In this document: piece by piece, positions 59,911-64,000 of the stretch
Position numbering within the stretch: the first letter of the stretch is position 1
Layout of the letters: each line of letters begins with the position of its first letter
Origin: an uncultured Eubacterium sp.
GTDB lineage: Bacteria > Bacillota > Clostridia > Lachnospirales > Lachnospiraceae
Reading direction: 5' to 3'
Assembly (NCBI GenBank): GCA_910589665.1
Contig: CAJUTR010000001.1
Coordinates: 18,866-82,865, forward strand
Length of the DNA stretch: 64,000 nt
Position numbers and translations under genes: made by a program
Notes under the pieces: model-generated
Seen by the model: the letters and a program-made list of their open reading frames with translations, nothing else
Databases searched by the model: none
What the model was told of the DNA's origin: nothing

Positions 59911-59976
59911 ATCCTGCTGATTTGTGAAAATAACGCTGTGCGGGTGTGAACCGTCCGGCAGAAATGAGGGAATGTT

Positions 59977-60567
59977 ATGTCGATTAGTTTACAAAAGGGC
60001 CAGAAGGTAAGTCTTTCCAAAGATCACGCGGGACTGGCAAAAGTTGTCGTTGGACTTGGCTGGGATGAGGTACAGCGGTCGCGGGGCGGATTTTTCGCGC
60101 CGAAGCCGGCGGCGATTGATTGTGATGCCTCAGCGATCATGCTGCAAAACGGGAGGTTCTTAGATAAAAAAGACCTCGTCTTTTTCGGAAATCTCCAGCA
60201 CAGTTCAGGAACGGTGCTCCATATGGGGGATAACCTGACAGGGGCCGGCGAGGGGGACGATGAGCAGATCGTGATCGATCTGTCCAGCGTGCCGCAGGAT
60301 TATGATAAGATCGTCATCGTTGTCAATATTTATGAGGCGGTGAAGAGGCGTCAGCATTTTGGGATGATACAAAACGCGTTTATCCGTCTCGTGGATCAGA
60401 GAAATAATAATGAGATGTGCAGATACAATCTGACAGAAGATTATTCGGGGATGACTGCGATGATATTTGGCGAAGTTTACAGATATAACGGCGAGTGGAA
60501 GTTTAATGCGATCGGACAGGGGACAAACAATCCGACGATCGGGGATCTCGTAAGAAGATATTTGTAA
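59977..60567 (+). CDS. TerD-family protein 2 (divergent paralogue)
   Basis: The 196-residue paralogue shares QKGQKVSLSKDHAGLAKVVV, VGLGWDE, FFGNLQHSSGTVLHMGDN, GEGDDEQIVIDLS and GEVYRYNGEWKFNAIG with TerD 1. It differs at the first metal site: an insertion (RSRGGFFAPKPAAIDCDASA) replaces the compact FDLDAAA segment and leaves fewer acids there. Such paired TerD paralogues with different metal sites are common in Ter operons. Upstream leader GCAGAAATGAGG as for dut and the rhomboid. A terminator-like hairpin follows. Confidence 0.93.
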   Translation: MSISLQKGQKVSLSKDHAGLAKVVVGLGWDEVQRSRGGFFAPKPAAIDCDASAIMLQNGRFLDKKDLVFFGNLQHSSGTVLHMGDNLTGAGEGDDEQIVIDLSSVPQDYDKIVIVVNIYEAVKRRQHFGMIQNAFIRLVDQRNNNEMCRYNLTEDYSGMTAMIFGEVYRYNGEWKFNAIGQGTNNPTIGDLVRRYL

Positions 60568-60596
60568 GGGAACAGTCTGTGGAAATAGGAAACATG

Positions 60597-60630
60597 GTTG
60601 GGGGCAAAGTTTTTGTCCCTAACATTATTT
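60597..60630 (+). terminator. Terminator-like hairpin between terD2 and the HAD gene
   Basis: A 12-pair stem (GTTGGGGGCAAA with TTTGTCCCTAAC, two wobbles) is followed by ATTATTTTTA. It may end or attenuate the Ter operon. The stem resembles the left-end hairpin of the MITE at 6111-6140. Confidence 0.5.
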
Positions 60631-60667
60631 TTAGATTCTTTCACATACGATCAGAGCGGGGCGTAAG

Positions 60668-61468
60668 ATGAGCATGAAGGTTCTTTGTACAGATCTTGAT
60701 AATACACTGATCTATTCCTATAAACATAATATCGGAATGGAGAAAAGAAATGTGGAAATATACCAGGGCAGGGAGATTTCGTTTATAACGTCAAAAACGT
60801 ATGAACTTCTTAGAAAACTAAAACAACATATGCGGGTTATCCCCACGACGACACGGACGACCGAGCAATATGAGCGCATTGAGCTGGGTGTTGGCGGATT
60901 TTCATTTGCGTTAGTCTGTAACGGTGGTATTCTTTTGCGGAACGGGAAAAGAGATGAGGAATGGTATCATGAGTCTCTGCGCAGGATTGCGGACAGTGTG
61001 GAGGAGTTGGAACGGGCGATCCGGTTTCTAGAGCAGGATGCGAGAAGAAAATTTGAAATCCGTTTTATAGAAAAATTGTTTGTTTTTACAAAATGCAGAT
61101 GTCCGGATATTTCTGTGCGAGAGTTGAAGGAATGCTTAAATCCCCAGTATGTGGATGTCTTTCACAACGGAGAAAAAGTATATGTCATTCCGGTGGGACT
61201 GAGTAAAGGTACCGCGCTAGATCGGATCCGGTCTTATTTGGACGCTGAGATGATTTATGCCGCAGGGGACAGCGCATTTGATGTATCGCTGCTTGACCGG
61301 GCGGACGCGGCGTTTGCTCCGTATGGGTTTTCCTCTCGGTTTGGTTTTCAACACCACGTGAGAGAGTTTGGCGAGAATGTCATTTTCTCGGATGCGTTTT
61401 TAGAAGCTTGTTTGCGATCATTGGATACACGAAAGAATGAAAAGACAAAAAAGGAGGACGGCATATGA
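60668..61468 (+). CDS. HAD-superfamily (Cof-type) phosphatase of the Ter module
   Basis: The 266-residue protein has HAD motif I CTDLDNTLI (nucleophile Asp), motif II TTTRTTEQY, a cap region with LVCNGGILLRNGK, the Lys in PVGLSKGTALDR and motif IV AAGDSAFDVSLL. This is the arrangement of Cof-type sugar/nucleotide phosphatases. A HAD phosphatase is a known member of the Ter-linked biosynthetic module, expected to dephosphorylate its product. Its stop overlaps the ATG of the metallopeptidase gene (ATGA). Confidence 0.9.
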   Translation: MSMKVLCTDLDNTLIYSYKHNIGMEKRNVEIYQGREISFITSKTYELLRKLKQHMRVIPTTTRTTEQYERIELGVGGFSFALVCNGGILLRNGKRDEEWYHESLRRIADSVEELERAIRFLEQDARRKFEIRFIEKLFVFTKCRCPDISVRELKECLNPQYVDVFHNGEKVYVIPVGLSKGTALDRIRSYLDAEMIYAAGDSAFDVSLLDRADAAFAPYGFSSRFGFQHHVREFGENVIFSDAFLEACLRSLDTRKNEKTKKEDGI

Positions 61469-64000
61469 AAAAGATCAAAATAGTGGTGGGCGCAGTTTTT
61501 ATGATGCTGGCGGCGATCGTTCCATCTATCATTAGCGCGGCAGCCAGCTGCGGGGAAACGGTAAGTCAGAATACGGCTGAGGCGCTGAGGGCGGTATCGT
61601 ATGAGCAGGATGAGACGATTGGAGAATTATTGAAGCCGTCCTATTATTCCGCTACAGATAAGTTAAATAAGAAGAACGAGATCGCGCTTCGGGATAAACG
61701 GCCGATCAATGAAGTTACCGACGAGGAGGTGATCCGGGAGCTGAACAAGGACAATGTACAGGTCATGTCATTCGGGGAGGCGTTTGCAGACGTACAGAGT
61801 CAGATCGGGCAGATCATTCAGAGGGTGGTTGACAGTACAAATGGCGCAGAGGAAAAAGGGGCAGATTTTTTTACAAATAAAATATTGCAAAACAAAGAGA
61901 AACTACTGATCGGACTGACATATCTGGAGAGGTTATACGATTTTGAGATGGGCGGCCATAATATCCGCGACGTCCTTCTCTATGAGCCGGGAGAGTATGG
62001 CGTGCGGGCAGATGTTGTGGATTGGCTGATCAAGATCGGAAGCGCCGGCGGGAATACGTTAAAGCTGTCCAATAGTGCGAATGTATTCGGCTGGAACAAA
62101 CTTTTTTTTGATGTTACAACGTCCATGTCGCTTGATGAGTTTTTGGAACAGAACAGGGAGAAATGGATTTCCAATACGCCGATGAATGAGTGGTTTGTAC
62201 AGGAAAGCCGCGCCGATATCGTCGAACGGCCATCATCCTGGGATACATCCGCGGATACCGGGCTGTACCGGAAACTTTATGACGGAGCGGCTTCTCGGTC
62301 ATATATCCTTCCGCTCCTGACCGTATCGGAGGATAGTGTTTATGTCATTTCTACTTCGACTACGATTACGTATGGGATCGTGGACTGTTATGTGGACAGG
62401 AAATTAAAAGATTCGGATCCAGTCCGTTATGCAGAGCAGCGCGAACAGTTCCGGCAGCAGCTGGAACAGGCCGCAGGGCAGCAGAGGGAATTTATCGATC
62501 TGTGGTATCGGCTGGCAAAACCGGAGAAAAGAGCACAACTGTTGTCTAGCCGTATTGTGTATGACAGTCTGCGGATCTATTCGGAGACGTCGACAGATTC
62601 TAGAACAGAGTGGTCGACAAAATTTGGGAGTGAAACCTCGGTAGGTGTCCGGGAATTTATAACGCCGTTAAATATGTATACGACATTTTTCTTCTCGGAT
62701 GGTATGGCAGACGGGGCTAATGTCCGCTATTATTTGTCAAAGGCATTGACGGAACGGGGACTTGCGACCTATTCCCATGAACTGACCCATCTGCTCGTCT
62801 CTTCGCTCATGCTGAACGGGTATGGGGCAAGGGACGGCATGCAGGCGGAAGTGTATACGAGAGGTATGTTTGAGCCGTATGAACTAAACGATCCCCCCGT
62901 TTTTAACCTGAACCTGATCTATGACCGCACATCGAATCAGGAGCGGTTCCACAACGCAGTACCAGGTCGGTTCCAGGATGAAACAGACCTGCAGGAATAT
63001 ATGCAGGGGATCCTGGATGTGATCTATACGCTTGATTATACAGAAGCAGATGTCATGTTGGAAAAGTCACCAGAGGACAAGAAGAAGTGGTTTCATAAAC
63101 TGGAGCAGGTCGAAGATACGGATAATCGGAGCAAACTGGGAGAAGCCGGTTCGAAGCACCATGTGGATTCCGTGCGGGAACTGACGCTTGAGGAAGCAAA
63201 ACAGCTGAACACGCTCAGCGATCTGATCGGAAACAGCATCCTCGTATCCCGTTATGAGGTGAACGGTACGCAGACCACGGGAACTCTCAAAAACAATGGT
63301 TATTATGTTGTGCCGCTGTTCAGTGCCAACTATGCCGGCGTACAAAATGACAAAGGCGTCAGCGGTGATGTCATGATACGGCGGCAGGCGTTCGAACTGC
63401 TTGCTGAATTCGGGTATTACGGGGGTATGGTGCCCTATATATCCAACCAGTATAAACAAGAGGCCGTGTCGGAACAAACACTCTTGTCCGATACGTATAT
63501 ATTGAACAAAATATTTGGCGGCGAGTACGGGACAATGGCTGATTTTAAACGGGAAATGTTCCAGAAACGGATCGAAAAGGTCGGTGAGTTAAAACCAGTG
63601 ACGATCACATGGGAAAACCAGAAGGTAACGATACAAAATTTTGCCTCGTTGAGGGAACTCATGCGTGAGGCGGTAGAAAGCGATCTGAAGAATGTCACGG
63701 CGCTGCCTAGTGGTTCCAACAATATACGTGCGCAGCAGACAAAGGTGGAGCTGCTAAAAGCGGAGATTTTCCGGGCGTATTTATTACAGACGGATGATTT
63801 TGAAAGAACGATCTACCGCGACGGACAGGAACCGATCGAGCCGACGCCAGAACCGGTCGAAACAGCGGAGCCAACCGGTCAACCGACGCAGAAGCCTCCT
63901 GTCGATCCGACCGAGAATCCGACTGATCCGGAGGAAACAAAAACGCCGTGGCCGTCAGAAACCCCGTCGGAGCCGTCACCAACGCAGAAACCGCCGGTCG
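61465..64000 (+). CDS. Secreted M26/Zmp-like zinc metallopeptidase (3' end outside window)
   Basis: The frame is open from ATG 61465 to the window end, at least 845 residues. AAGGAGG lies seven bases before the start. The signal peptide is KIKIVVGAVFMMLAAIVPSI. The zinc site is HELTH (His438, Glu439, His442) with a third ligand Glu462 (MQAEVYTRG), and the surroundings TYSHELTH and LNGYGARDG match the ZmpA/B/C (peptidase M26) catalytic region. From about residue 795 the protein becomes a Pro/Thr-rich linker of the type seen in the other exported proteins here, so more domains or an anchor should follow. It overlaps the HAD stop, tying an extracellular protease to the Ter locus. Confidence 0.85.
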   Translation, partial: MKKIKIVVGAVFMMLAAIVPSIISAAASCGETVSQNTAEALRAVSYEQDETIGELLKPSYYSATDKLNKKNEIALRDKRPINEVTDEEVIRELNKDNVQVMSFGEAFADVQSQIGQIIQRVVDSTNGAEEKGADFFTNKILQNKEKLLIGLTYLERLYDFEMGGHNIRDVLLYEPGEYGVRADVVDWLIKIGSAGGNTLKLSNSANVFGWNKLFFDVTTSMSLDEFLEQNREKWISNTPMNEWFVQESRADIVERPSSWDTSADTGLYRKLYDGAASRSYILPLLTVSEDSVYVISTSTTITYGIVDCYVDRKLKDSDPVRYAEQREQFRQQLEQAAGQQREFIDLWYRLAKPEKRAQLLSSRIVYDSLRIYSETSTDSRTEWSTKFGSETSVGVREFITPLNMYTTFFFSDGMADGANVRYYLSKALTERGLATYSHELTHLLVSSLMLNGYGARDGMQAEVYTRGMFEPYELNDPPVFNLNLIYDRTSNQERFHNAVPGRFQDETDLQEYMQGILDVIYTLDYTEADVMLEKSPEDKKKWFHKLEQVEDTDNRSKLGEAGSKHHVDSVRELTLEEAKQLNTLSDLIGNSILVSRYEVNGTQTTGTLKNNGYYVVPLFSANYAGVQNDKGVSGDVMIRRQAFELLAEFGYYGGMVPYISNQYKQEAVSEQTLLSDTYILNKIFGGEYGTMADFKREMFQKRIEKVGELKPVTITWENQKVTIQNFASLRELMREAVESDLKNVTALPSGSNNIRAQQTKVELLKAEIFRAYLLQTDDFERTIYRDGQEPIEPTPEPVETAEPTGQPTQKPPVDPTENPTDPEETKTPWPSETPSEPSPTQKPPV

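Noticed and set aside
1..64000. CRISPR arrays, tRNA or rRNA genes
   Set aside because: No regularly spaced short repeats, cloverleaf sequences or rRNA segments were found in any intergenic region.

Overview
The window looks like a stretch of chromosome from an anaerobic, probably spore-forming Clostridia species, most likely Lachnospiraceae. The evidence is the rnr-smpB pair, an oxygen-sensitive class III ribonucleotide reductase (nrdD/nrdG), two SleB-type cortex-lytic-like hydrolases, a YlbJ-type sporulation membrane protein, DegV, a CIRCE-controlled groESL operon, strong AGGAGG ribosome binding sites and consensus sigma-A promoters with 17-base spacers. Moderate GC housekeeping genes alternate with very large secreted multi-domain proteins that have Pro/Thr-rich linkers.

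Layout. 0-7.8 kb: 3' end of rnr, smpB, a SleB-like hydrolase, a signal-peptide surface protein, thrC, a 202-bp MITE-like insertion with a 7-bp target duplication, a eukaryotic-type hisA and a second small SleB-like hydrolase. 7.8-18 kb: glnS, a DUF2225 protein overlapping an ArsP_2-type permease, a convergent DUF6062 gene, groES-groEL, a folE-folP-folBK operon and bifunctional pheA. 18-20.7 kb: a PDZ-less HtrA-like protease, a lone tyrosine recombinase and, directly after it, a 205-bp segment bounded by 19-bp inverted repeats lying upstream of a 1934-residue secreted protein. This has the layout of a recombinase-driven phase-variation switch. 20.7-32.6 kb: that giant protein plus two further secreted proteins sharing a C-terminal module. 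32.6-34.3 kb: small accessory genes. 34.5-46.1 kb: nrdD-nrdG-dut-recG, another secreted protein, rsmD, a coiled-coil protein, ylbJ, degV, ackA and rpmF. 46.1-50.3 kb: an AT-rich patch with a small gene and a gene broken by an in-frame stop, then a PAS-GGDEF diguanylate cyclase and a GH43 glycosidase.

50.4-64 kb is a Ter (tellurite/stress) system. It encodes two phosphoribosyltransferase-like proteins (PRTase-TRSP and StiP/Pelota-type), a HpcH/CitE-like TIM-barrel lyase on the opposite strand, a YceG-like protein, TelA, two TerD paralogues and a HAD phosphatase. This matches the known Ter-linked 'biosynthetic module', but no ATP-grasp enzyme is seen inside the window. Unusually, three proteases are interleaved: a trypsin-like domain fused to a YceG-like unit, a rhomboid, and an M26/Zmp-like zinc metallopeptidase whose start codon overlaps the HAD stop and which runs off the window. 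The protease-linked Ter locus and the candidate invertible switch are the two most interesting features.

No tRNA, rRNA, tmRNA, CRISPR array or complete prophage was seen. All function calls rest on reading motifs by eye; no database search was run.
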